NCBI RefSeq assembly: GCF_025399795.1
Contig: NZ_JAODTZ010000061.1
Span: 1 to 50,584, forward strand
Source: Streptomyces rhizosphaerihabitans
GTDB lineage: Bacteria; Actinomycetota; Actinomycetes; Streptomycetales; Streptomycetaceae
Length of the DNA: 50,584 nucleotides
Direction: 5' to 3'
In this document: in pieces, positions 8,345 to 16,317 of the stretch
How the letters are laid out: the number at the start of each line of letters is the position of its first letter
How positions within the stretch are numbered: position 1 is the first letter of the stretch
Made by a program: the position numbers and the translations under genes
The notes under the pieces: generated by a model
The model's database searches: none
What the model saw: only the letters and a program-made list of their open reading frames with translations
What the model was told of the DNA's origin: nothing

Positions 8345-9163
8345 TCAGCCCTTGGCGAGCGCCTGGACGCGGTCCAGGGCGCCGTTGAACTTGTCGTGGT
8401 CCCCGACCGTCGGGCCGGAGGACGTGTACTGCCACATCGTGTAGTACCCCCAGCCCGCCGGGAGCGTCCCGGGGTCGGAGGCGTAGCGCGCGATCCACAG
8501 CGGGTTGGCGGAGGCGAAGCCGCCGTAGTTGCCGGTGCACTGCGTCCACCAGCTGGCGGCCGTGTAGATCACCGCGTCGCGGCCGGTCCGGGCCTTGTAC
8601 TGGGTGAGGAAGCTGCTGATCCAGCTGACCATCGCGCTCTGCGTCTTGCCGTAGCAGGCGGCTCCGTACGGGTTCCACTCGATGTCGAGGGTGCCGGGCA
8701 GCGTCTTGCCGTCGCCCGACCAGCCGCCGCCGTGGTCGACGAAGTAGTTGGCCTGGGTGGCACCGGTCGTGGTGTCCGGGGTCGCGAAGTGGTACGAGCC
8801 GCGGATCATGCCGATGTTGTATGCGCCGTTGTACTGCTGGGCGAAGTACGGGTTCGTGTAATACGTCCCCTCGGTCGCCTTGGTGTAGGCCCACCTGACC
8901 CCGCTGCTCCACAGCGTCGACCAGGCGACGTTGCCCTGGTAGCCGGAGACGTCCACGCCTTCGGTCTGGGTGGCGTCACCGGTTGACGGCGTGCCGTCCT
9001 GGCCGTCGTGGGCGATGACTCCCATGCCCATCCGGGCGGAGCCCCGGGCGGGGGTGTCGGCGGCGGAGGAGGGGAGGGCGGAGAGGAGGGGGAAGGCGGC
9101 GAGCAGGGTTCCTACCGCGAGCGCTCGCAGGCGGTGGGCCGTTCCGGATCTGTGCACGGGCAT
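8345..9163 (-). CDS. Secreted GH25 muramidase (lysozyme)
   Basis: A 272-aa exported lysozyme starting at ATG 9161-9163, with GGAGG six bases upstream. The signal peptide covers about residues 1-35 (basic HRLRALAVGTLLAAF, cleavage after SSAADTPA or nearby). The GH25 domain fills the rest, with catalytic-site motifs GVDVSGYQG, TLDIEWNPYG (Asp and Glu) and a terminal WQYTSSG. It resembles Streptomyces cellosyl/mutanolysin-type N,O-diacetylmuramidases, which hydrolyse the MurNAc-GlcNAc bond of peptidoglycan. A role in wall turnover or lysis of competitors is inferred. It faces lon convergently and is divergent from the MarR gene. Confidence 0.93.
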   Translation of the reverse strand: MPVHRSGTAHRLRALAVGTLLAAFPLLSALPSSAADTPARGSARMGMGVIAHDGQDGTPSTGDATQTEGVDVSGYQGNVAWSTLWSSGVRWAYTKATEGTYYTNPYFAQQYNGAYNIGMIRGSYHFATPDTTTGATQANYFVDHGGGWSGDGKTLPGTLDIEWNPYGAACYGKTQSAMVSWISSFLTQYKARTGRDAVIYTAASWWTQCTGNYGGFASANPLWIARYASDPGTLPAGWGYYTMWQYTSSGPTVGDHDKFNGALDRVQALAKG

Positions 9164-9461
9164 GTGCGTGCCTCCGAAGGGCGATGGAGCTCCGGGAGCC
9201 CGGGGGAGCCCGATGGAGCTCGGTGGGGGGAGAGCGCGGGCACGCGTGCCGTAGGGGGGATCAGGTCGTCCTTGACCTGGGGTGGCGTGCGCATGCCAGC
9301 AGATAAGTGTCTGATAAAGAAGCTACGCACGTAGAAGACGACGTGGAAGAGGAGCCGGAGGCTGCCGTTGGTCTACGCCTGCGAAATACTGGCGGAGCTG
9401 CGACAACGGCGAGTTCTGGCAGAAACTTTCAGGATCGGGAAACCGAGTCAGGGGTGCTGAC

Positions 9462-9980
9462 GTGCACGAGGGCGGAAACGACGGCGGAAGTCCGGTCGAA
9501 TCCGGCGTGTCGGGAAATGGTGTGGACCGGCCCCCGGCGCACGGTGGCGCGGAGCGCGAGTTCCTCTCCCTGGAACGCGAGTTGACCGTGTTCCTGCGCC
9601 GCGCCCGTGCCAGCCAGGGGGAGATGGCCCGCGAGGTCCACCCCGACCTGGAGTCCGCCGCGTACGGACTCCTCGTCCGTCTCGAGGAGTGCGGCCGGCA
9701 GCGCGCCACGGAACTCGCCGCCTACATCGGCGTCGGCAAGGCCACCATGTCCCGGCAGCTGCGCGCCCTGGAGGAGTTGGGTCTGGTCGCACGAGAACCC
9801 GACCCCGCCGACGGCCGCGCCTGGCTCGTCCACCTCACCGAGGAGGGCCGCGGCCGCGTCAGCAGTGTCCGCGAGGCCCGCCGCGCCCGCTATGTCCGCC
9901 AACTCGCGCACTGGGACCAGAACGAGGTCGCGGAACTCGCCCGGCTGCTGCACCAGCTGAACCGCGGCATGGAGAAGTAG
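9462..9980 (+). CDS. MarR family transcriptional regulator
   Basis: A 172-aa winged-helix regulator starting at GTG 9462. The N-terminal ~30 residues are polar and disordered. The helix-turn-helix region reads RATELAAYIGVGKATMSRQLRALEELGLVARE, followed by the wing (DPADGRAWLVHLTEEG) and a C-terminal dimerisation helix. It is divergent from the muramidase gene across 298 bp, so control of itself and possibly the muramidase is a reasonable inference. Its ligand is unknown. Confidence 0.9.
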   Translation: MHEGGNDGGSPVESGVSGNGVDRPPAHGGAEREFLSLERELTVFLRRARASQGEMAREVHPDLESAAYGLLVRLEECGRQRATELAAYIGVGKATMSRQLRALEELGLVAREPDPADGRAWLVHLTEEGRGRVSSVREARRARYVRQLAHWDQNEVAELARLLHQLNRGMEK

Positions 9981-9998
9981 CCGCCGCCCGGCGGCGGT
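9981..9998. terminator. Bidirectional hairpin between convergent genes
   Basis: The palindromic GC run ccgccgcccggcggcgg directly follows the marR stop and precedes the convergent phosphatase stop. Six to seven base pairs can form with a short loop. Confidence 0.55.
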
Positions 9999-10018
9999 CC
10001 CTGTCTCCCCGCGTCCCC

Positions 10019-10807
10019 TCAGAGCTCCGCGAACACCACCGTCGCGTCGTCGTGCGTCTTGCCCCGCCGGGGACGCGACCGCTCCCGCGCGTCCGCGCGC
10101 TCCAGCGCCCGCACACGTTCGACGAGCGAGGGGGAGCCCTCTTTGCGTACGAGGGCGAACAGCTCGGCCCAGTCGCCCGCGTGGAACCTCTCCACCCAGC
10201 GGGTGGCGCCGTCCGTGAGGGCCGCCAGGGCGCGGACGGAGGAGCGGGGGAGTGTGCCCGTCACCGCACGAGAGGCCACCGAGGGGTCGGCGGCCGCCGT
10301 GAAGAAGCCGCCCTCCTTGTTGCGTGCGGTGGTGTCGGCGACGGCGTCCGTGGCGAGCGCGGCGCGAGGGAGGCGGGAAAGGCGGTCGTCCAGCAGCGCG
10401 GTGACCTCACCGGCGGGCGATTCCACCAGCAGGGCCGAGTCCGAGAGGACCAGGTACTCGACCTCCGACGTGGACCACCGGGCGAGGACCACGGTTGCCT
10501 GGGGTGTACGCGGGTGAGAAAGGTCACAGGTGGCGGCGTGTGCGTCGGCGACGCGGCGAATCGCCCGTGACAGGACCTCGGGCAGGGGTAAATCCCCCTG
10601 CGAAACGGACAGTTCGGTCAGCGCTCCGCCGAGCCGCGCGGAGAACCAGGAGACCGGATGCAGACAGCCGTAGTCGCCCCGAGGAGGCGTCACCCCGTCG
10701 AGCACGACCAGTGAACCGCCCTGTCCTGAAGCGGGAAGTCCGACCGATGCGAAGTCCTCATTGGGGCGGTCCGGGTCTCCGGGCTCCGATACGAGTTCAG
10801 TGCGCAT
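10019..10807 (-). CDS. PP2C-like protein phosphatase domain protein
   Basis: A 262-aa cytoplasmic protein with diverged PPM/PP2C motifs: RPNEDFASVG near the N-terminus, a metal-binding DG in LVVLDGVTPP, a central ALTDGATRW, and the C-terminal HDDATVVF box that carries the metal-ligand aspartates. The start was set at ATG 10805-10807 because the upstream extension lacks family similarity. It is divergent from the conservon, 356 bp away. Ser/Thr dephosphorylation is inferred from the family. Some spacing differs from classical PP2C, so activity is not guaranteed. Confidence 0.8.
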   Translation of the reverse strand: MRTELVSEPGDPDRPNEDFASVGLPASGQGGSLVVLDGVTPPRGDYGCLHPVSWFSARLGGALTELSVSQGDLPLPEVLSRAIRRVADAHAATCDLSHPRTPQATVVLARWSTSEVEYLVLSDSALLVESPAGEVTALLDDRLSRLPRAALATDAVADTTARNKEGGFFTAAADPSVASRAVTGTLPRSSVRALAALTDGATRWVERFHAGDWAELFALVRKEGSPSLVERVRALERADARERSRPRRGKTHDDATVVFAEL

Positions 10808-11163
10808 TCCGCCAGTCTGCACGAGCCCTTCACAAGGTTCCCGAAAGGTCGGCAAGGAGCGCTCGACGTGCGGACCAGCAGCTCGGACGCCAGGTTTGGC
10901 ATGGAATGATCGACTCCGGCAACGCGTGGCGGCGAATACTGCCAAAGCGCGTCCCGGACGTCCAACCGGCCCGCCGCGGGGGCCTGTCGCCGACGGTCCG
11001 GGACTTGCTCGCCAACTCCCCTCCGATGTTCACTCCTTCGGGTGGCGGGTCGGATGATGCGGGACCACTGCCCACCGGCACTGGGAGGGTCGGGAGCCGT
11101 ACCGGGCGGACGCCGCGATTGACGGGACGTCACCCGGGCCCCAAATGGGTACACGAGTCAGGA
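10808..11163. other. Divergent intergenic region upstream of the conservon
   Basis: 356 bp that should contain the conservon promoter and the phosphatase promoter. No gene is evident. The frame of cvnA is open through it, but translation gives arginine-rich sequence unlike a conserved N-terminus. Confidence 0.5.
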
Positions 11164-14100
11164 ATGCGAGCACCGGTGCAGAAGACGCGGCCGAGGCGCA
11201 CAGGCAAGAAGACGGCCTCCAACTCCACAGAGGGTGGCGCCGTCGGCGACGCCACCGACTCCACAGGCCGGGGCAGGACCGCCCATGTACGCAGCCGGCT
11301 GATCGTGGCCGTGGCGGTCGTCGCGGCCGCCATCGCCGGCGCCGGCGCGCCCACGGTGCTGTCCGCCTCGCAACAGCTGAACGACTCCCAGAACCTGGTG
11401 AGGCTCGCCCAGCGCACCCAGCAGGCGCTGACCCTCGCGCACGCGCTGGCCGACGAGCGTGACGACGTCACCTCGTACGTCGCCGCGGGCCGGCCCAAGG
11501 CCAAGGCGCCCTCCGAGCAGCGCAGCGCCCTGGTCGACCGGCAGGTCGACGAGCTGCGGGCGGACGAGACCGCCCCCGCCGCGCTGCTCAAGGACCTCGA
11601 CGGCATCGCGGCTCTCAGGCGAGCGGCCCTCACCGGGAAGAGCGGCGCCCTCGAAGCGCACCAGGCGTACTCCGGGGCCATCGCCGAACTCCACGCCCTC
11701 GCCGAGGACCTGGCCGACCGGATGCCGCCGCGCGCGGGCTCCGGCGCGCACGCCCTCGCCGAGCTGGACACCGCCGTCGAGCAGTCCGCCGCCGCCCGCG
11801 GACTGCTGCTGGCGGCCCTCGGCATCCCGCGCACCACCCAGACCGTCTACAACCCGGTCACCGGTCTGATGGAGACCACGAGCACGTCGTCGGACGCCGA
11901 CACCAAGCAGCGCGACGCGCTCAGCGCCGCCGCCCAGCAGGCCCGCGTCCGCTCCGACGCGTCCCTCGCCGACTTCCGCGAGACCGCGCCAGAGCAGGCC
12001 GTGACGTCCTACGACTCCACGGTCACCGGCCCCGACGTCGGCTCCGCCGACAAATACCTGGCGAACCTCACCGGGCAGCCGAAGCTCTCCGACTCCGCGC
12101 TCGGCACCAGCACCAAGAAGCTGGACGCGGCCCTGTCCGCCCGGATCGACCTGATGCGCGGCGCCGAGGCCTCCCTCAACGACCACCGCACCAAGGACCT
12201 CGAACAGCTGCGGGACGACGACGTCACCGCGCTGGAGATCCGCATCACCCTCCTCGGTGTCCTGCTGCTCGTCGCGGCCGGCGTCACGATGGCCATGGCC
12301 CGTACTCTCACCCGGCCGCTCGCCGTCCTGCGCCTCGGCTCGGCCCGGCTCGCCGCCGACCCGGGCTCCCAGGAACCGGTCAAGTTCACCGGCCGCAACG
12401 ACGAGTTCGCCCAGGTGATCCGCTCCGTCAACGCGTTGCACGCGCACGCCGCCACGCTGCACGAGCGGATCGCCACCCTCGAAGGCGACCGCAAGCACCT
12501 CATCGGCCAGCGCCAGCTGATGGCCGACGAGCGCGACAAGCTGCGCGGCGAACTCGCCGAGTCGGCAGCCCGCTTGGAGCAGGTGCGCGGCACGATCCAC
12601 AGCACCTTCGTCAACCTCGCGCTGCGCACCCTCGGCCTCGTCGAGCGTCAGCTCGGCGTCATCGAGGGCCTGGAGGAGCGCGAGCAGGACCCGGACCGCC
12701 TCTCCACCCTCTTCAAGCTCGACCACTTCGCCACCGTCATGCGACGGCACAGCGAGAACCTCCTCGTCCTCGCGGGCGCCGAGCACGTGCAGCACCACGC
12801 GGGCCCGGTCCCGCTCGTCGACGTCGTACGGGCCTCGGTCAGCGAGATCGAACGGTACGAACGGGTGCGGATCGCGGCGCTGCCCCCGCACGCGCACATC
12901 GCCGGGTTCGCCGCCGACGACATCAGTCACCTGGTGGCCGAACTCCTGGAGAACGCCACCTCGTTCTCGCCGCCCGACGTTCCCGTCGAGGTCTCCGGCT
13001 GGCTGCTGGAGAGCGGTGACGTGATGCTCTCCGTGCAGGACGAGGGCATCGGCATGACCGACGAGCGGATGCGTCATCTCAACGCCCGCCTCGCCGAGTT
13101 CGACCCGCAGGACACGTACGACCAGGAGAGCGGCGAGGGACTCGGGCTCGGCCTGTACGTGGTGGCCCGGCTCGCACACCGGCACGGCGTACGGGTGAAG
13201 CTGCGCGAGCAGAAGCAGGGTGGGGTGGCCGCCGTGGTCGTCCTCCCGAAGGCACTGCTCGCCGCCGCGCCCTCGTCCACCGTCCCCGCCACCGCCCGGC
13301 TCGCCGGCGCGGCCCCCGTGGTGACCCTGCCCGGCGCCGACGCCGAGGCCAACTCCAACGTCCTGCGCGGCCGTTCGATCCTCAGGGCATCGGCATCGGC
13401 CGGCGGCGAGGACCCGTTGATCGCGGCGGCCAAGGCGGCCGTACGGGACGCCGCTCCCGAGCCGGAAGCGGTGCCCGAGCAGGCTTCGGTCCCCGCTCCC
13501 CGGCCGGCCGCGCAGACCCCGGTCGTCCCGGCCCCCCGGGAGCCCGAGCCGGTCACCGAGCCGGAACCGGAACTCACGTCCGAGACGACGATGGAACTGC
13601 TGCTCCCGGAGCTCGCTCCGGACGCTTTTGCACCGGAGGCCCCCACGGCGGAGGCTCCTACGGCGGAGGCGCCCGGACCGGACGCCCCCGCGCAGGAGGC
13701 CTTCGAGCCGGTGGCCCCCGCATCGGAGGCCGCCACGCAGGGAGCCCCCGCACAGGACTTCGCCGAGGCGGCGTCCTTCTCCACGGGGACGGCCGGCGTA
13801 CCCGGCTCCAGGGGAACGTCTGCGGTACCGGCCTCCGGGCCCCCTGAGGCGGCCTCCGCTTCCGGGTCCCCCGAGTCGACCCCTTCCGAATTCGGCGAAC
13901 CTGCCCCGGTTTCCCCCGAGTCGGCCTCGGCCTTCGGGTCCGGCGAGCCGGACCCCGCCCCGGTTTCCCCCGAGGCGGCCGGAGCCCTCGCCGAGCCGGC
14001 TCCCGGCTTCGACGGGACGTCGGTCCCCGGCGCGGACGAGGCAACCTCCCGCGTCGGCGGGACGGTCCCCGGCGCGGACGAGGCAACCCTCCGCTCCGGC

Positions 14101-14760
14101 GGGACGGTCCCCGGCGCAGACGGGACGACCCCCCGCCCTGGTGGGACGGCCCCCGGTGTCACCGAGGCCGGTTCCCACCCCGGCACGCGGGCCGCGGAGC
14201 CCGCTCCGGCAGCGGACCAGCCCGCAGGGACCACCACGGACGCGCCCGTAGGGACCCCGGCCGGTGTGCCCGCAGGGGCGACCACCGACGTGCTCGCAGG
14301 GGCGACCACCGATGCGCCCGCCGGGACCACGACCGACGTGCCCGTCGGGGCGGCCACCGGCCTGACCGCAGGTCAGGCCGCTCCGGCCACCGACCCCTAC
14401 GCCATCGGCCCCGACAGTCATGAGCGTGCCGCCGACGAGCACTCCCGGCTCACCGACAAGGGCTTGCCCAAGCGGACGCCGAAGATCTCCGCCCCCGCCG
14501 CCGTCCCGCGGCCGCGCGTGGGCGGCGTGGACGCCGATGCCCTGCGCCGCAGGCTGGGCGGGTTCCACCGGGGTGCGGTCGAAGGCCGTCGCGATGTCGA
14601 GGCGGAGATCGCCGACCGGACGGCGGAGACCCCCACGCCCGAAGGGCGGACGCCGTCGGCACCCGCACACGCGCCCGCAGGACCCGCGTCCACCGCGCAC
14701 CGGATCGACGCACAGGACGTAGAAGCATCGGGGGGCACAGTCGAGGAGGCAAGCAGTTGA
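11164..14760 (+). CDS. cvnA: Conservon sensor kinase-like protein CvnA
   Basis: A ~1198-aa membrane protein, first gene of a conservon. The start is ATG 11164 or GTG 11176. A first hydrophobic segment (LIVAVAVVAAAIAGAGAP) leads into an extracytoplasmic nitrate/nitrite-sensing-type helical domain (AQRTQQALTLAHALADERD), then a second membrane segment (ITLLGVLLLVAAGVTMAMA) and a HAMP domain. A modified DHp segment (FKLDHFATVMRRHSENLL) and an HATPase domain (ELLENATSFSPP, QDEGIGM, GLGLGLYVVARLA) follow. The last ~470 residues are Pro/Ala/Glu/Thr-rich with internal repeats such as GGTVPGADEAT. CvnA proteins partner with CvnB, C and D in membrane-associated GTPase signalling. The next start overlaps by 4 bp. 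Confidence 0.92.
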   Translation: MRAPVQKTRPRRTGKKTASNSTEGGAVGDATDSTGRGRTAHVRSRLIVAVAVVAAAIAGAGAPTVLSASQQLNDSQNLVRLAQRTQQALTLAHALADERDDVTSYVAAGRPKAKAPSEQRSALVDRQVDELRADETAPAALLKDLDGIAALRRAALTGKSGALEAHQAYSGAIAELHALAEDLADRMPPRAGSGAHALAELDTAVEQSAAARGLLLAALGIPRTTQTVYNPVTGLMETTSTSSDADTKQRDALSAAAQQARVRSDASLADFRETAPEQAVTSYDSTVTGPDVGSADKYLANLTGQPKLSDSALGTSTKKLDAALSARIDLMRGAEASLNDHRTKDLEQLRDDDVTALEIRITLLGVLLLVAAGVTMAMARTLTRPLAVLRLGSARLAADPGSQEPVKFTGRNDEFAQVIRSVNALHAHAATLHERIATLEGDRKHLIGQRQLMADERDKLRGELAESAARLEQVRGTIHSTFVNLALRTLGLVERQLGVIEGLEEREQDPDRLSTLFKLDHFATVMRRHSENLLVLAGAEHVQHHAGPVPLVDVVRASVSEIERYERVRIAALPPHAHIAGFAADDISHLVAELLENATSFSPPDVPVEVSGWLLESGDVMLSVQDEGIGMTDERMRHLNARLAEFDPQDTYDQESGEGLGLGLYVVARLAHRHGVRVKLREQKQGGVAAVVVLPKALLAAAPSSTVPATARLAGAAPVVTLPGADAEANSNVLRGRSILRASASAGGEDPLIAAAKAAVRDAAPEPEAVPEQASVPAPRPAAQTPVVPAPREPEPVTEPEPELTSETTMELLLPELAPDAFAPEAPTAEAPTAEAPGPDAPAQEAFEPVAPASEAATQGAPAQDFAEAASFSTGTAGVPGSRGTSAVPASGPPEAASASGSPESTPSEFGEPAPVSPESASAFGSGEPDPAPVSPEAAGALAEPAPGFDGTSVPGADEATSRVGGTVPGADEATLRSGGTVPGADGTTPRPGGTAPGVTEAGSHPGTRAAEPAPAADQPAGTTTDAPVGTPAGVPAGATTDVLAGATTDAPAGTTTDVPVGAATGLTAGQAAPATDPYAIGPDSHERAADEHSRLTDKGLPKRTPKISAPAAVPRPRVGGVDADALRRRLGGFHRGAVEGRRDVEAEIADRTAETPTPEGRTPSAPAHAPAGPASTAHRIDAQDVEASGGTVEEASS

Positions 14761-15257
14761 CCGCGACCAGTACCTTCGGCCTGAGCAGTGAAGCTCGTAA
14801 CCTGCACTGGCTGCTGACCAATCTCGTCGAGGAGGTGCCGGGCCTTCTGTCGGTCGCGGTCGTCTCCTCCGACGGCCTGCTGCTGCTCTCCTCCGACCCC
14901 GGCCGCAACGCCGAGGCGAGGACGGCCGACAGCACCAAACCGACCGGCCCCAAGGGGGCCGCGGCCGACCTCGCCACCATCGTCTCCGGCATCGGCAGCC
15001 TCACCATCGGCGCCGCCAAGCTGATGGACGGCGGCGGCATCAAGCAGACCATGGTCGCGATGGACCAGGGCAGCCTCTTCGTCATGACGATCAGCGACGG
15101 TTCGCTGCTCGGAGTGCACGGCTCCCCGGACTGCGACATGAGCGTGGTGGCGTACCACATGGCGCTCTTCGTCGGCCGGGCAGGACACGTCCTGACCCCC
15201 GAGCTGCGTCTCGAGCTGCGAAAATCCCTTGAGGCCGACGCTCTCGGGAGTGCTTGA
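14757..15257 (+). CDS. cvnB: Roadblock/LC7 protein CvnB
   Basis: A 166-aa protein starting at TTG 14757, overlapping the cvnA stop as TTGA, with GAGGAGG upstream. The roadblock/LC7 fold is clear: NLHWLLTNLVEEVPGLLSV, then VVSSDGLLLLSS, GGIKQTMVAMDQGSLFVM and CDMSVVAYHMALFV. In conservons and in MglB-like systems this fold acts as a dimeric scaffold or GTPase-activating partner of the small GTPase. Translational coupling with cvnA and cvnC indicates balanced synthesis. Confidence 0.95.
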   Translation: MTATSTFGLSSEARNLHWLLTNLVEEVPGLLSVAVVSSDGLLLLSSDPGRNAEARTADSTKPTGPKGAAADLATIVSGIGSLTIGAAKLMDGGGIKQTMVAMDQGSLFVMTISDGSLLGVHGSPDCDMSVVAYHMALFVGRAGHVLTPELRLELRKSLEADALGSA

Positions 15258-15667
15258 TGACCGTGTCGAACGGCGTTCAGAAGCTCCCGGTCCGCGGCGG
15301 CGGCCGCAAGCCCGCCCGCGTACGCCCCTACTCGCTCACCGGCGGACGGACGCGCTTCGGCCACGTCCTGCTGGTGGAGACCTTCGTGGCCGCGCTGGAG
15401 GCCCCGGAGGCGCGCAAGGAGTTGACCAACGGTTCGCTCACCACCCGGGTCATGCCCGAGATGCGGGCCATCGTCGAACTCTGCCGCAGGATGCGCACGG
15501 TGGCCGAGATCGCCGCCCTCCTCAGGATGCCGCTCGGAGTGGTCCGAGTGCTCCTGAGCGACCTGGCGGACCAGGGAAAGATCCGTGTGTACGGAACAGG
15601 TCACGGCCCGGGACAGCCGGACCGCGCTCTGCTGGAAAGGGTGTTGAGTGGACTCCGTCGTCTCTGA
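15257..15667 (+). CDS. cvnC: DUF742 protein CvnC
   Basis: A 136-aa DUF742 protein. ATG 15257 shares its first base with the cvnB stop (TGATG). The basic N-terminus (KLPVRGGGRKPARVRPYSLTGG) is followed by a winged-helix-like C-terminal domain (MRAIVELCRRMRTVAEIAALL, then GVVRVLLSDLADQGKIRVYG). CvnC is the third conserved conservon component and probably an adaptor; DNA binding is possible but unproven. Its last 20 bases overlap cvnD. Confidence 0.95.
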   Translation: MTVSNGVQKLPVRGGGRKPARVRPYSLTGGRTRFGHVLLVETFVAALEAPEARKELTNGSLTTRVMPEMRAIVELCRRMRTVAEIAALLRMPLGVVRVLLSDLADQGKIRVYGTGHGPGQPDRALLERVLSGLRRL

Positions 15668-16286
15668 CGCCGAACCTGGCGTCGCCCCCCTCCTCGACGA
15701 TGAGGAGAATCTGCAGGCCTGGCAGACGGACCGCACGCGCGCGCCGATCGCCACGAAGATCGTGGTGGCGGGCGGCTTCGGCGTCGGCAAGACCACCCTC
15801 GTCACGTCCGTCTCGGAGATCACGCCTCTCCAGACGGAGGCGCTGATGACCCGGGCCAGTGAGGACACCGACGACCTCACGGGTACGCCGGAGAAGCTGA
15901 CCACCACCGTGGCCATGGACTTCGGCCGCATCACGCTCGACGACGACCTGGTGCTCTACCTCTTCGGTACGCCGGGCCAGCAGCGGTTCTGGTTCATGTG
16001 GGACGACCTGGTACGCGGCGCGATCGGCGCGGTGGTCCTCGCCGACACCCGCCGCCTCTCGGACTGCTTCCCGGCGCTCGACTACTTCGAGAGCTGCGGA
16101 CTGCCGTACGTCGTCGCCGTCAACCACTTCGACGGCAGCGACGACTTCGAGCCGGACGACGTGCGCGAGGCCCTCACGGTGCCTTCACACATACCTGTCA
16201 TGATCATGGATGCGCGTCGCCGGATCTCGGTCGTCGAGACCCTGCTCGCTCTGGTCGGCCACGCGCTCGAAGTCAGCCCCGAATAG
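15648..16286 (+). CDS. cvnD: Ras-like small GTPase CvnD
   Basis: A 212-aa GTPase starting at GTG 15648, inside the 3' end of cvnC, with GGAAAGG upstream. G1/P-loop is GGFGVGKTT (residues 42-50), the switch threonine is around GTPEKLTTTVAMDFG, G3 is the atypical FGTPGQQRF, and the G4-like motif is VNHFDG. The G3 form lacking the canonical DxxG Asp is typical of conservon and MglA-type GTPases. It is predicted to cycle at the membrane with CvnA, B and C. The stop is 31 bp upstream of a co-directional flavoprotein gene. Confidence 0.95.
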   Translation: MDSVVSDAEPGVAPLLDDEENLQAWQTDRTRAPIATKIVVAGGFGVGKTTLVTSVSEITPLQTEALMTRASEDTDDLTGTPEKLTTTVAMDFGRITLDDDLVLYLFGTPGQQRFWFMWDDLVRGAIGAVVLADTRRLSDCFPALDYFESCGLPYVVAVNHFDGSDDFEPDDVREALTVPSHIPVMIMDARRRISVVETLLALVGHALEVSPE

Positions 16287-16317
16287 GGACGCCCGAGGAC
16301 TGGGAGAAGCAACCCGC

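Noticed and set aside
10495..11163. Upstream extension of cvnA by about 223 codons
   Set aside because: Open only because of high GC; arginine-rich with no similarity to conservon sensor N-termini, which begin with a short basic stretch before the first membrane helix.
11158..14700. Minus-strand open frame of 1180 codons opposite cvnA
   Set aside because: Glycine/arginine-rich shadow of a repetitive gene; no start signal or domain.
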